IMG/VR virus record: IMGVR_UViG_3300030202_000110
Coordinates: 1 to 28,130 of that record
Length of the DNA: 28,130 nt
Origin: a virus
Reading direction: 5' to 3' (one strand)
Shown here piece after piece: positions 1-8,055 of this stretch. The translations under genes and the position numbers were made by a program. Position 1 is the first letter of the stretch, and every line of letters starts with the position of its first letter. Under the pieces are notes generated by a model. The model was not told where the DNA came from. It ran no database searches and worked only from the letters and a program-made list of their open reading frames with translations.

Positions 1-77
1 GTCCATCCTGTTACAGTTCCAAAACTACCTAATGTTGAAACTGATTGATTATCTGCCTTTAAATACGCTATCCCTGT
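1..77. repeat. Left copy of the 77-bp terminal overlap
   Basis: Bases 1-77 match 28054-28130 at 76 of 77 positions. The single difference is T at 6 versus C at 28059. On the coding strand it changes GGA to GGG (both Gly) in the fibre gene. The overlap indicates a circular or circularly permuted molecule of about 28,053 bp. Confidence 0.93.
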
Positions 78-734
78 TGCTCTTAATAATATTCTATCAT
101 AAACATTTCCTGCTGCTGTACCTCCTGTTCTTACACCCATTACATTAGCTTCAAAACCTGTGAATGATGTTGAAGAAGAATCAGAATCTCTAGCAATTGT
201 TGTTATACCGCTAATTCCATTAACAAATAGATTTGTTGGTGCTTCATTAGTAGTAGTGCCTGATAAATGCACAATAGAGCTTTGACTTTTACCAGCAATA
301 TTACCGCCACCACCCATTACCACTTCTCCGTCTCTTTGAGCTAAACCACGAGAACCTAAAACAGTAGCATTGTTTACGCCACCTCCTATTTCATTTAATA
401 TGCCTATTTGATTATTATCGCCAACTACTATGTTGTTTCTTGACAAGCCCCTAACGCTATTAGATTCGCCTATTATGTAAGTATTGTTTACTCCTTTTTC
501 AGTTGTGTTATTAGCACCTCTAACAAAATTATTTTCATCAATTAAAGATTGACCTAAGTTTCGGCTAAAATTGTATGCCTTGCACATTCCAGATGCTTTG
601 TCATATTTATATCCGTATGCCTCACACGCTGCTTGGTTAGGTTTTACACTATCAGTTCCATCAGTAAATAAAACTTCTCCTGATGTTGAAATAAGTGCTG
701 GTTTAATTGAGTATCCTGATAAAAAATCTGCCAT
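1..734 (-). CDS. Tail fibre / adhesin, N-terminal 244 codons (gene crosses the contig joint)
   Basis: The gene starts with ATG at 734 in a TAATG overlap with the stop of the 990-aa baseplate gene. It reads off the left edge and continues in frame at 28130-27942, giving about 281 aa in total. The N-terminus (MADFLSGYSIKPALIS) and a short Cys pair around residues 36-51 look like an anchor to the baseplate. Residues about 75-145 carry repeated N-x-x-[VI]-[VI]-G units (NNTYIIGE, NNIVVGDNN, NNATVLGSR), as in the beta-roll head of YadA-like trimeric adhesins. I infer a trimeric fibre or receptor-binding protein at the tail tip. Its position directly after the baseplate gene supports this. The exact receptor role cannot be read from the sequence. 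Confidence 0.75.
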   Translation of the reverse strand, partial: MADFLSGYSIKPALISTSGEVLFTDGTDSVKPNQAACEAYGYKYDKASGMCKAYNFSRNLGQSLIDENNFVRGANNTTEKGVNNTYIIGESNSVRGLSRNNIVVGDNNQIGILNEIGGGVNNATVLGSRGLAQRDGEVVMGGGGNIAGKSQSSIVHLSGTTTNEAPTNLFVNGISGITTIARDSDSSSTSFTGFEANVMGVRTGGTAAGNVYDRILLRATGIAYLKADNQSVSTLGSFGTVTGW

Positions 735-3706
735 TATGGTATAAGTATAAATTCAACAGTTGATAAATCGTTTGGCTTATAGTCTATTTTGTTAACTCTA
801 AATTCTCGGTTTTTAATAAATACAGTATCATACATATCAAAAGTTGATATATCTGCAGCTGATAAGTCCACTTTTATAGACATTGTTCTAGTATCTGGAT
901 TATATAACTCTCCAAGATATGGTAACCAATATTTGTTAAATAAATTTAAAACAGGCGATAAACCCATTCCTGACACTAAATTATGCTCTCCAAAATTAAA
1001 ATCTCTTGTGTCACCTGATTGAGGAGGATTATTTACAACTGTCGGTATGCTTGATAAGTGACTAAATTGTAAGTATTGCGTTAAGTCAGCCGCACTAACT
1101 CCATTTTGAGCTGGTACTTTATAAGAAAATGGCAAGTCAACTCTTCCATTTAGATATAATATTCTAGGGCTGTTATCAAAAGATGATGAAACACCACTAG
1201 TTGAATCATAAGAATATATATTTGGAATTACAAAATCAGGAAATTGTGACATTAATGGCTTACAAAAAGTCGCAGCAAATGGCTCTGCAATTATTTCTTC
1301 TTCTCCATCTAATATGGTAAAGCCAGACGCATCATAAACTTTACTTCCAAATAAAGCACCACCATTGTCTCGCTTGTAAACATTAAAAGCATAATCATCA
1401 TCATCTTCTACAAATTTAAACGTAGTTGTTTTATTCAAATCTGTTAATGGTGTTAGCTTCATTTCTTCAACGCTAATTTTATCAGTCCAATCACGTGCTA
1501 TACCTCTAGAGGCTAAACTAGTACCACTTGTATTTTGTATAAATACGTCTTTATATGGTTCTATCAAAATATTAGAAGGATCAGATTTATCAGGTATTGT
1601 TATTAAATTAAACATTGTAAATATACCTTTTAAAAACTCCCATTGACCAAGCTCACCTCTTAATGTTTGTAATAGAGTAGCACTAACAGTATTATTAGCT
1701 GATGTATTTATAGTTATATTATTACCAGTATAAATCGAAGCACCACCTGAAACAAGCGCACCTTGTATTCCCATGTCTTGACCACTTATCTTTTTTGCTT
1801 TAAATTGTAAAGTATCGCCTGTATTCATTATTACAGTAAAAGAACCTGAGTAAACATAATTATTACTTTGTGGAATGGTTGATGTTCCACTTGTTGAAAA
1901 AGTTCCACTTTCATAATTAGTAACAATACCACCAGAAGTTGTATGTACAAATGTAGCTGTAAAAGTTGAAACAAATGTAGCATTTACTACAAAAAAATTC
2001 ATGTCGTAAGTAACATCATATAATTGATTGTCTGTAACAGCCGTAAATGTACCACCACTATATCCAAAAGTAGTATTTAATGTAGTCTGAGGACTACTAA
2101 ACTGAAAGTCAACTAATTCATTAAAATCAACAACTTGATAACTAGTCGTTAAAGGAAAATACGAAATATTAGGCGTTACAGTTGTAAGCGTGGTATCAAT
2201 AATACCAAGCCCTCCTGAATTTGAAAATACTGCTGGTGTTGTAGCATCTCCCCAATTAAAGTCCATGTATAGTCTTGCAAAATCTGACGTATTAAGGAAA
2301 GTACTTGTATAACTAAAAGGAAAAGCAGTTTGATTAAATATTCTATCTATTAAATATTTTACATTTATAAATGGTCTAAATGACCCCTCTAAATTTACTA
2401 ATTCAGGATTACCATTACTTTGTACTATATATTGATGCTCCCAATCACAAAAAGGGTACCTCACAGTTCCAGAATCTCTAAATCCTGATGTTCCTGCATT
2501 AGTATAAGATAAAGCACCTGTAAAGGTTTCTACAATAGAGTTTCTAGTATATGGGTGGTCTAATTCTGAAAGGTCTAAATCAGAAAATTTTCTATCTTTT
2601 AAAATGTCTGCTAATGCTACTGCTTCTGAATAAAGATTAACGCTAAAGCTTACTTCTCCTTGTTTATCTTGAATATCAATCAACCTTAAATATCCTTCAA
2701 ATAAAACTATACCATCTTCTTTTAATCTACATTGTGTCTTTATATAAGGATTGAAAGAGTTATTGCCTTGTGCTGATCTTGTTATTTCAAAGACATGATC
2801 AAATATTCTACTATTTCTTTTTGTTGCTGGTAAACTAAATGCTTTAGAATATGATTGTACTTTTTCAGCTACATTTTTAAAGTCATCAACTGATAAACTT
2901 AATGGAATGTCTTCGTCTTCATAAAGGTCACAAATAACAGAACCATCACCTAGTATTCCACTAAGTTGCCCACCATGAGAATAAATAACTGAAACGTTTT
3001 GAATTCCTAAAACAATGTTATTATCCAACTCAGCAGCTATAACTAAAACATCAGTCGTACTTTCAGCGACAAATTGTCTAGTATAAACTTGTCCAGCAGT
3101 TGATGAGTTTATTGGTGATATTGGCGAGTAAGCACCAGCAGCAAAAGGAGTTGATGTTAAAGGTGTTCCAGTCATAGCAGTAACACTATTGACAGGGGTG
3201 TTATTTCCAAATGTACATCCAAAATATAATTTATTATTAGCAGGAACTCCACCTACTGCTGCAACTGTTCCGATTGTTACTGTTATTGTATATTCTGTTC
3301 CAACTGTAAGACCTGATAATCTTTGAGCAATACCTGAAACGCAAGGATTATTATCACCTACTCCAGCACCTTTTAAAAAAACTTGATCTGTTGTTGCTCC
3401 AGAATTTAATACTGGATAATTAGTTGTAGTTCCAGTTAATGCTGGGTTTCTAAAAACCATCCAAGACCCTTGGAGTATTGAATAACCTATATTAAGTATA
3501 TTAAGAGCTACCATAGCATCTTGAATAGTTGGTAACGCACCGCCTGCTAATGATGAATTGACTGTAACTGCATAAAAAGATGGTGTTCCACTAAAAACTC
3601 CACTATTAAATTCTTCACCATCAACAACGTACTCAGGACTAGCAGGGTAATATTGTGCTAAAAATCCTTGATAATTTTGCGGTAATACTTCTAATTGTAC
3701 ACTCAT
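734..3706 (-). CDS. Large baseplate / tail-tip structural protein (990 aa)
   Basis: This is the longest gene of the genome. Its ATG overlaps the stop of the 478-aa gene at 3706, and its TAA overlaps the fibre start. Residues about 70-250 form a beta-rich, carbohydrate-binding-like segment rich in Thr, Ser and Gly. From about 255 onward the sequence (ICDLYEDEDIPLSLSVDDF, then SYSKAFSLPATKRNSRIFDHVF) resembles tail-hub proteins of Bacteroidetes phages. The C-terminus (FIKNREFRVNKIDYKPNDLS) is also typical of that group. I infer a baseplate hub that may carry an inserted sugar-binding domain and sit above the fibre. The domain limits are estimates, and no enzymatic motif was seen. Confidence 0.65.
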   Translation of the reverse strand: MSVQLEVLPQNYQGFLAQYYPASPEYVVDGEEFNSGVFSGTPSFYAVTVNSSLAGGALPTIQDAMVALNILNIGYSILQGSWMVFRNPALTGTTTNYPVLNSGATTDQVFLKGAGVGDNNPCVSGIAQRLSGLTVGTEYTITVTIGTVAAVGGVPANNKLYFGCTFGNNTPVNSVTAMTGTPLTSTPFAAGAYSPISPINSSTAGQVYTRQFVAESTTDVLVIAAELDNNIVLGIQNVSVIYSHGGQLSGILGDGSVICDLYEDEDIPLSLSVDDFKNVAEKVQSYSKAFSLPATKRNSRIFDHVFEITRSAQGNNSFNPYIKTQCRLKEDGIVLFEGYLRLIDIQDKQGEVSFSVNLYSEAVALADILKDRKFSDLDLSELDHPYTRNSIVETFTGALSYTNAGTSGFRDSGTVRYPFCDWEHQYIVQSNGNPELVNLEGSFRPFINVKYLIDRIFNQTAFPFSYTSTFLNTSDFARLYMDFNWGDATTPAVFSNSGGLGIIDTTLTTVTPNISYFPLTTSYQVVDFNELVDFQFSSPQTTLNTTFGYSGGTFTAVTDNQLYDVTYDMNFFVVNATFVSTFTATFVHTTSGGIVTNYESGTFSTSGTSTIPQSNNYVYSGSFTVIMNTGDTLQFKAKKISGQDMGIQGALVSGGASIYTGNNITINTSANNTVSATLLQTLRGELGQWEFLKGIFTMFNLITIPDKSDPSNILIEPYKDVFIQNTSGTSLASRGIARDWTDKISVEEMKLTPLTDLNKTTTFKFVEDDDDYAFNVYKRDNGGALFGSKVYDASGFTILDGEEEIIAEPFAATFCKPLMSQFPDFVIPNIYSYDSTSGVSSSFDNSPRILYLNGRVDLPFSYKVPAQNGVSAADLTQYLQFSHLSSIPTVVNNPPQSGDTRDFNFGEHNLVSGMGLSPVLNLFNKYWLPYLGELYNPDTRTMSIKVDLSAADISTFDMYDTVFIKNREFRVNKIDYKPNDLSTVEFILIP

Positions 3707-5142
3707 TATATTGATTGTGTTCTTAAGGTTCTACTTTTCTCTACTTCAAAAGTATATTGTATTAACTTATCATTAGCAATTGTCTTTGTAGTAAAGCTAG
3801 ATGTTTTTAGTGTTACAGGTGTTGCATACCTATTTAAAGTATCTGTATTATATGTTCTTTCTTGATAACCTTTTAAAATATAAACTTCAGGGCTGTTTGT
3901 AAGTTCTTCAAACATAACATTAAATTCTTCAGTCACAAAATCTGTATTCATAGTAATTGATTCGGTAGCGTTTTTCCTAAATGTTTTCTTTCCACCTTTA
4001 TAGCCATTTGTATTATAATTAGGAGAACTCCAATTCCCTTTAAGCTGATTATATGTAGTTGCTTTAGTAGATATTTTTCTAGTAGATTTTTGTGTAAATG
4101 TATAATAATCCCAAGCACCCCATTGGTTTAACCAACAGAGTCTAATACTTTCATAACCTTTTGTGTTAGGGCAGTTTAGTTGTATAGTGTAAGTTTTAGT
4201 ACTTTGACTGCCAATATAAGGAAGAAAATAGACCTCAATTTTACCGCCATCCATCAGTCCAGCATCATATTTTGTTTTAAAGGTACTATTCCAATTTCTA
4301 AGATTAGCAGGAAAACAACCAATAAATTGTTGTTGATTTTTAGAAAAAGGAATGCCTAAATTAGAACCCCAAAAACTAGAACCTGTTGAGGCTGCCCTAG
4401 TAATTAAATCAAACCCTTGCGAACCCCCACTACTATCTGTATAATCTAATCTTATTTCTTTAGCAGCTTGACTTACTGTAAAATTTCTAACTAAAAAAGA
4501 TAATGTTCCATAGTCATCAGGATTTGCATACTGAATAGAAGGTGCATTAGTTAAAAACCTCTGGGTCGCATCACTTGCTGTGATAAAAAATTTGTTCATA
4601 TTATAACCAAACCAATTATCAGGTGCTGATGTTGTTCTGTTTTCTAATTCATCTGTATATTTTAAATATCCATTCATAATTAAAAACGCATTTGAATTTA
4701 TTTCTGAACCTGCAATATCTTCTAATAAACCTGATGAGTTAAATCCTTCAGTCTTGAACTTACAAGCCAAAAATCTAGCACTATTTTTACTAAAAGAAAA
4801 CTTATCTATTAAGTGTATAGGGTGGTTTAAAAGGTCTGTTGTCGTGTCCCCTTTAAAAGTACTACCATTTGCAGCTAAGTTATCAGCACTAACATAATCT
4901 TCAACAATACTATTTAAATCAATCATTCCTACTCCAGAATTATTAGGTGTTACTTTAAATGTAGCTATTTTATCAGTACTAGAAGCTAAATTAATTGGTT
5001 CTTCACCTATATGCACATCAATAACATATTTAACTCTTGTATGACTTACCAAAGCTGGATTATTTGAAAGTGTGAATATTATTTCTTGACCTGCTACTAT
5101 TGTACTATATAATGGTTGCTGTTCTATTGTTGTTACTGCCAT
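3706..5142 (-). CDS. Tail structural protein, probably distal tail/baseplate (478 aa)
   Basis: The protein is beta-rich, with an N-terminal sandwich-like stretch (residues 1-70, including IVAGQEIIFTLSNNPALVSH). The middle part has many aromatic residues (WFGYNMNKFF, LCWLNQWGAWDYYTF). The gene sits between a gp10-like neck/tail-completion gene and the 990-aa baseplate gene, with TAATG coupling at 3706. That position and the lack of enzyme motifs suggest a distal tail or baseplate component. No named family was identified with certainty. Confidence 0.5.
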   Translation of the reverse strand: MAVTTIEQQPLYSTIVAGQEIIFTLSNNPALVSHTRVKYVIDVHIGEEPINLASSTDKIATFKVTPNNSGVGMIDLNSIVEDYVSADNLAANGSTFKGDTTTDLLNHPIHLIDKFSFSKNSARFLACKFKTEGFNSSGLLEDIAGSEINSNAFLIMNGYLKYTDELENRTTSAPDNWFGYNMNKFFITASDATQRFLTNAPSIQYANPDDYGTLSFLVRNFTVSQAAKEIRLDYTDSSGGSQGFDLITRAASTGSSFWGSNLGIPFSKNQQQFIGCFPANLRNWNSTFKTKYDAGLMDGGKIEVYFLPYIGSQSTKTYTIQLNCPNTKGYESIRLCWLNQWGAWDYYTFTQKSTRKISTKATTYNQLKGNWSSPNYNTNGYKGGKKTFRKNATESITMNTDFVTEEFNVMFEELTNSPEVYILKGYQERTYNTDTLNRYATPVTLKTSSFTTKTIANDKLIQYTFEVEKSRTLRTQSI

Positions 5143-5148
5143 TTTGTT

Positions 5149-5685
5149 TTATTTTGTAAATGTGGTTATATACGTTGAAACATCTTCTTTAAATGCCTTT
5201 AAAAGAGTTCCTTGCAATTCTTTATAATTAATTCCTAAAGGTCTTGAAAAGAAACTAATACTTTTTATTCCTTCCCTTTTTATTTTTTTACTTATCAAAT
5301 AAGCAAATCCTGATAAAAACTGTCCTGTCTTTTTGTCTCTACCTCTACCCAGTCCTTTTGGTTTTATGCCTTTCTTTTTTATCCACTTAGAAAGTATATC
5401 AATAGGCGGTCCTTTAGTTGTGTACTTGTAAGGGCTTGATTTTATTTTAGTGCCATCAGAATAAGATATTGGATTTTTATTTCCTGAAACTCCTTTATCT
5501 ACAAAAGTACCATAATCTGCCATGTAAAATTTTACACTATAACCATTAGGATCAGTTGTGACTTTAGCCCTTATCGACTTACCCAAAGACGTACTACCTT
5601 TTTTACTTTGCAAAAGTTTTTTAGAATCGCTTACAACTTGTTGTGCGAAACTATTAAGATACCTTTCTAAGTTTTCAGTTTTCAT
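5149..5685 (-). CDS. HK97 gp10-like neck / tail-completion protein (178 aa)
   Basis: The protein is basic and contains the signature DYGTFVDKGVSG at about residues 57-68. Further on it has Lys/Arg-rich stretches (WIKKKGIKPKGLGRGRDKKTG) and a C-terminal helix. This layout resembles the HK97-gp10-like family, which sits at the head-tail interface. The gene lies in the tail block next to the tail-terminator-like gene and directly abuts the 149-aa gene upstream. The family assignment comes from motif recognition only. Confidence 0.5.
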   Translation of the reverse strand: MKTENLERYLNSFAQQVVSDSKKLLQSKKGSTSLGKSIRAKVTTDPNGYSVKFYMADYGTFVDKGVSGNKNPISYSDGTKIKSSPYKYTTKGPPIDILSKWIKKKGIKPKGLGRGRDKKTGQFLSGFAYLISKKIKREGIKSISFFSRPLGINYKELQGTLLKAFKEDVSTYITTFTK

Positions 5686-6135
5686 TTACAGAACAGCTAC
5701 AAATATTTCTACATTTGCATCATCAGTACCTCTTGGCTTTACTTGTATGCTTGTTATATCTTCTAATGTAGGAAAGTTAGGAGATGTATCTGCTTCAGCT
5801 ATTGCTGCCGTGTCTGCTTGGCATAACATATGAGATGCACCAGCCGTTAATACAACTTGATAATTAGTGTTTTCAGTTACAATTGCCAAATCCAAAACTG
5901 CTGTTGAACTTGTATTTGTTACTCTGATATACTTAGTATTCTCTAAGTCTATTGCACCAGCACTTCCATACACATTACTATTAAAGGTTGCTATTGTGGT
6001 TACATTTGAATGAGGACAAGTTACAACTCTTTCAAAAGTGCTTGTAACATCTGCTACTGTTACTGTGTTTGATGATCCTCTTAATGCACCATTTATGGTT
6101 ACACTCTCGGATATTGTTACTACTAAATCTGCCAT
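5686..6135 (-). CDS. Small beta-rich structural protein (149 aa)
   Basis: The protein begins MADLVVTISESVTINGALRG and consists mostly of short Val/Thr/Ile strands, without charged clusters, membrane segments or catalytic motifs. It is likely a virion decoration or minor tail protein, judged from the structural genes on both sides and the composition. It starts 4 bases after the stop of the 125-aa gene and its stop is directly followed by the gp10-like start. I do not recognise the family beyond this. Confidence 0.45.
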   Translation of the reverse strand: MADLVVTISESVTINGALRGSSNTVTVADVTSTFERVVTCPHSNVTTIATFNSNVYGSAGAIDLENTKYIRVTNTSSTAVLDLAIVTENTNYQVVLTAGASHMLCQADTAAIAEADTSPNFPTLEDITSIQVKPRGTDDANVEIFVAVL

Positions 6136-6139
6136 AATT

Positions 6140-6517
6140 TTATTTTTTATCTATTTGTTTTAATTTATTAATTGCCCAATTGATTCCACTAGAACCACCC
6201 CACCCTAGCCACGCTACATAACCTTTGTCTTTCCAAGGCGTTGATTTATACTCAGGGTTTATCTCTGCATTTTTTTTGTGTCTTTTAAAAGAAGCCATGC
6301 GTGAAATCGTGTCTCTCGAAATCGGACGTTTTGAGCAGAGCTGGTTCGCTCTTGTAATTCCTACCCTCGTCATACCTTGCACCTCATCTCTACCATGCTC
6401 ATCTATCCAGCGTAAAACTTTACATGCGTTATTACTAGCTGCTTCAGGATAGTCATTATAAGATTCTAACTTAATGCTTACTGATTCTAATTTTTCTAAT
6501 AAGTCTTGATAGTTCAT
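6140..6517 (-). CDS. Phage structural-associated protein with RAxQL...RMxSFxRH...WLGWGG domain (125 aa)
   Basis: Residues about 50-120 hold a conserved pattern: GITRANQLCSKRPISRDTIS, then RMASFKRH, then YVAWLGWGGSSGINWA. I know this pattern from phage head-gene regions, where it often forms the end of larger capsid-maturation or portal-related proteins. Here it is a free-standing protein with a short helical N-terminus (MNYQDLLEKLESVSIKLES). The start is in an ATGA overlap with a 29-codon gene. Its molecular role is unknown; I infer a virion or assembly protein. Confidence 0.45.
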   Translation of the reverse strand: MNYQDLLEKLESVSIKLESYNDYPEAASNNACKVLRWIDEHGRDEVQGMTRVGITRANQLCSKRPISRDTISRMASFKRHKKNAEINPEYKSTPWKDKGYVAWLGWGGSSGINWAINKLKQIDKK

Positions 6518-6603
6518 AATCTTATTTTTATTGTTGGTGGTATTATCTTTATTTCTACTTTACCTATCTTTATCGTATTTAATCGTTTTAAGTATTCAAT
6601 CAT
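6514..6603 (-). CDS. Putative microprotein, 29 aa
   Basis: This small frame fills the gap between the tail-terminator-like gene and the 125-aa gene exactly. Its ATG is inside TAATG at the upstream stop (6603), and its TGA is inside ATGA at the next start (6517-6514). The product is very basic and rich in Ile and Lys (IKIGKVEIKIIPPTIKIRL). It may be a real microprotein, or it may serve mainly to carry ribosomes from one gene to the next. There is no homology evidence. Confidence 0.4.
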   Translation of the reverse strand: MIEYLKRLNTIKIGKVEIKIIPPTIKIRL

Positions 6604-7151
6604 TAGTATCCTGCTCCTTTAGCGTTAACAGGTATCTGACAAGTACTAAAGTCATTCATTACTTTAATACCTATTGTAAAAGTCCAACCACATAACAAAT
6701 TGTCAAACCTCTCTTGGAATGGTTCAATAGTAAACTGATCTTGCGTAAAATATAATGGAAAGTTTATATCATCAACCCCTTCTAATGATTGTCTTGAACT
6801 ATGTCTTAACATTCCAATAAAGTCAGTACATATCTCTAATGTTTGATTCCATACTTGCTGCTCATTATTCTTTGCGTCAATTAGTTTTGTAAGCAACTCG
6901 TTTTGTTTTACTTGCCAGTCGTCTTTCTCACTTACTAAGTCACAAATAAACAATTGAAAGTTGTATATCAACTCAGAATCTCCTGTTGTTACATTAGTAG
7001 GGTTTATATGTAATAATGGCAACTTCTCCATCTTCTCTAAATTGATGTCAAATATATCACCAACAGAAACAGTAGATATTTGATAGTGATACTCACCTAA
7101 TCTACATAAAGTGTTTATTACGTTATTATATGTCTTATTGTTTACTGGCAT
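6603..7151 (-). CDS. Tail-terminator/completion-like protein (182 aa)
   Basis: The protein has N-terminal helices (YNNVINTLCRLGEYHYQIST), then a beta part with SVGDIFDINLEKMEKLPLLH and NPTNVTTGDSELIYNFQLFI. The C-terminal half has a strand pattern ending FTIGIKVMNDFSTCQIP. This resembles a protein common in Bacteroidetes phages that sits beside the tail chaperones, at the position of tail-terminator proteins. I infer that it caps the tail tube. The start overlaps the end of the chaperone T frame (stop at 7135) by 17 bases. Confidence 0.45.
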   Translation of the reverse strand: MPVNNKTYNNVINTLCRLGEYHYQISTVSVGDIFDINLEKMEKLPLLHINPTNVTTGDSELIYNFQLFICDLVSEKDDWQVKQNELLTKLIDAKNNEQQVWNQTLEICTDFIGMLRHSSRQSLEGVDDINFPLYFTQDQFTIEPFQERFDNLLCGWTFTIGIKVMNDFSTCQIPVNAKGAGY

Positions 7152-7913
7152 GTTTTACTCTGTTTTGTAATTCTAAATCTGTTTCATAACTTAACCATGT
7201 TAATGCTTCTAAAAGATTAAGCTTTGTTATTGCATCTAATTTTGATATGTCTGCATTTGTTAACCTATACATTACTCCAAACCAACTCCATTTTTCTGCG
7301 AAGGATTCTGAGGCAATTGCTTCTTCATTTCCTTCAGACGTTCCATTAAATATAATGGCAAAGTCTTCAACAATTCGTTTCCTAAATTGTAAAAAAAAAC
7401 CAGTGCACTTTGCACTTGCTCTGCTGACATCTTCTTCATTTCCTCCGCCCTTATACTTATATTGCCGTCATACGCTTCAATAATATAAATATTATTCTTT
7501 TCTTCTACAATTGGTCTATACAGGATAGCCATTAATTCTGGTAAATTATTATCAATGTCATTCTTAACAAATGTTTCTATGTCTGCAAACTCACCTAGCG
7601 TAATATCATCTAAGTTCGGATGAAAGCCATATCTCTTACCCTCTATTTCAATTATCCTTTTTAAAGAACTATCTTGCTTCTCTTGAAGCTCTGCAATCTT
7701 TCCCATTAATACCGCAACATCTTTTAATTCCAATTGACTAAGCAAATTCTTTGGAATGTCAGACAATGCTGCTATTGTATCTTTCGCCTCTTCACTCTTT
7801 GTACCCTTTTGATAATCAATTAGCTTTAACCACTTCTCTAATGTTACTTCTTTCCAGCTACTAATTAATTTAAATTCCTTCTTCTCGCCCTTCTTCTTAA
7901 TTTTAACCTTCAT
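7135..7913 (-). CDS. Tail assembly chaperone GT fusion made by -1 frameshift (about 259 aa)
   Basis: The -1 frame is open from the T9 tract (7399-7391) to TAA at 7137-7135. It encodes about 85 extra residues, including SFAEKWSWFGVMYRLTNADI and TWLSYETDLELQNR. This Trp-rich segment looks like the T domain of chaperones in related phages, and it lies mostly upstream of the only ATG of this frame (7272). So frameshifting, rather than independent starting, should make the domain. The 45-codon frame 7135-7272 could also be translated on its own from the TAATG overlap. G and GT share about 174 residues. Confidence 0.65.
7272..7913 (-). CDS. Tail assembly chaperone, G-like (213 aa)
   Basis: This is the upstream member of a lambda G/GT-type pair, which coats the tape measure during tail assembly. 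The N-terminal part is Lys-rich, followed by SWKEVTLEKWLKLIDYQ and a helical body. Residues about 165-185 (QVQSALVFFYNLGNELL) are typical of Bacteroidetes phage chaperones. A run of nine T (7399-7391) crosses codons 171-174. A -1 slip there opens a second frame that continues to 7135. The normal frame ends TAA at 7274-7272, inside TAATG. A copy of the repeated late motif lies directly before the start. Confidence 0.7.
   Translation of the reverse strand: MKVKIKKKGEKKEFKLISSWKEVTLEKWLKLIDYQKGTKSEEAKDTIAALSDIPKNLLSQLELKDVAVLMGKIAELQEKQDSSLKRIIEIEGKRYGFHPNLDDITLGEFADIETFVKNDIDNNLPELMAILYRPIVEEKNNIYIIEAYDGNISIRAEEMKKMSAEQVQSALVFFYNLGNELLKTLPLYLMERLKEMKKQLPQNPSQKNGVGLE
7391..7400 (-). promoter_or_regulatory. 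Slippery sequence for -1 ribosomal frameshift (G followed by T9)
   Basis: On the minus strand the codons read GTT TTT TTT TAC. A tRNA-Phe pair on TTT TTT can slip back one base and read TTA next. Both frames stay open for about 40 codons downstream, which is unusual in AT-rich DNA. Confidence 0.65.
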
Positions 7914-7915
7914 AT

Positions 7916-7930
7916 ATTATATAATAGAAA
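7916..7930 (-). promoter_or_regulatory. Repeated late motif copy (before tail chaperone)
   Basis: The minus strand reads TTTCTATTATATAAT, 2 bases before the ATG of the chaperone gene at 7913. The same 15-mer occurs before TerS. It overlaps the -33 region of the divergent plus-strand promoter. A promoter here would give an almost leaderless mRNA; a role in translation is an alternative. Confidence 0.5.
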
Positions 7931-7962
7931 TTGTTGTTATTTAGTTTAATAGTGTATATTTG
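7931..7962 (+). promoter_or_regulatory. Plus-strand Bacteroidetes-type promoter P1
   Basis: TTG (7931-7933) and TATATTTG (7955-7962) are separated by 21 bases, matching the TTG / TAnnTTTG consensus of Bacteroidetes housekeeping promoters. It points right, against every gene of the genome, toward the hairpin at 7992-8055. Confidence 0.6.
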
Positions 7963-7991
7963 CCGTTAGTTTGTATTCATTTTTACTTTTG
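7959..7991 (+). promoter_or_regulatory. Plus-strand Bacteroidetes-type promoter P2
   Basis: TTTG (7959-7962) and TACTTTTG (7984-7991) are separated by 21 bases. The octamer TACTTTTG is identical to the -7 box of the early minus-strand promoter at 16328-16321. A start a few bases downstream would fall in the left arm of the hairpin. Confidence 0.6.
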
Positions 7992-8055
7992 AAGGGGAGT
8001 AGAACATTCTATTTTTTAAATTATTATATCTTCTTTCTGACTACTCCCCTTTTTT
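7992..8055 (+). terminator. Long-loop hairpin with T6, terminator for the plus-strand RNA
   Basis: The arms AAGGGGAGTAG (7992-8002) and CTACTCCCCTT (8041-8051) are perfectly complementary over 11 bp with a 38-base loop. On the plus strand six T follow (8050-8055), overlapping the TerL stop codon. On the minus strand the right arm is followed by A-rich DNA, so it is not an intrinsic terminator for terL. Confidence 0.5.
7995..8055 (+). ncRNA. Predicted small RNA between terL and the tail operon
   Basis: The RNA is predicted from tandem plus-strand promoters and an immediately following hairpin with a T tract. P2 gives an RNA of about 60 nt whose 5' end (GGGAGTAG) pairs with its 3' end (CTACTCCC). 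P1 gives about 90 nt. No ATG occurs between the promoters and the terminator, so it should be noncoding. The 38-base loop is AT-rich with a pyrimidine-rich end (TATCTTCTTTCTGA). I do not recognise an RNA family. Possible roles are regulation or packaging, given the location at the terL end. The coordinates are approximate at the 5' end. Confidence 0.45.

Noticed and set aside
7247-7483. Open plus-strand frame of 78 codons
   Set aside because: It is antisense to the two overlapping chaperone frames; its openness follows from their composition. No start signal or protein family is seen.
7992-8051. Hairpin as a terminator for terL on the minus strand
   Set aside because: On the minus strand the hairpin is followed by A-rich DNA, not T. 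The T tract is on the plus strand.
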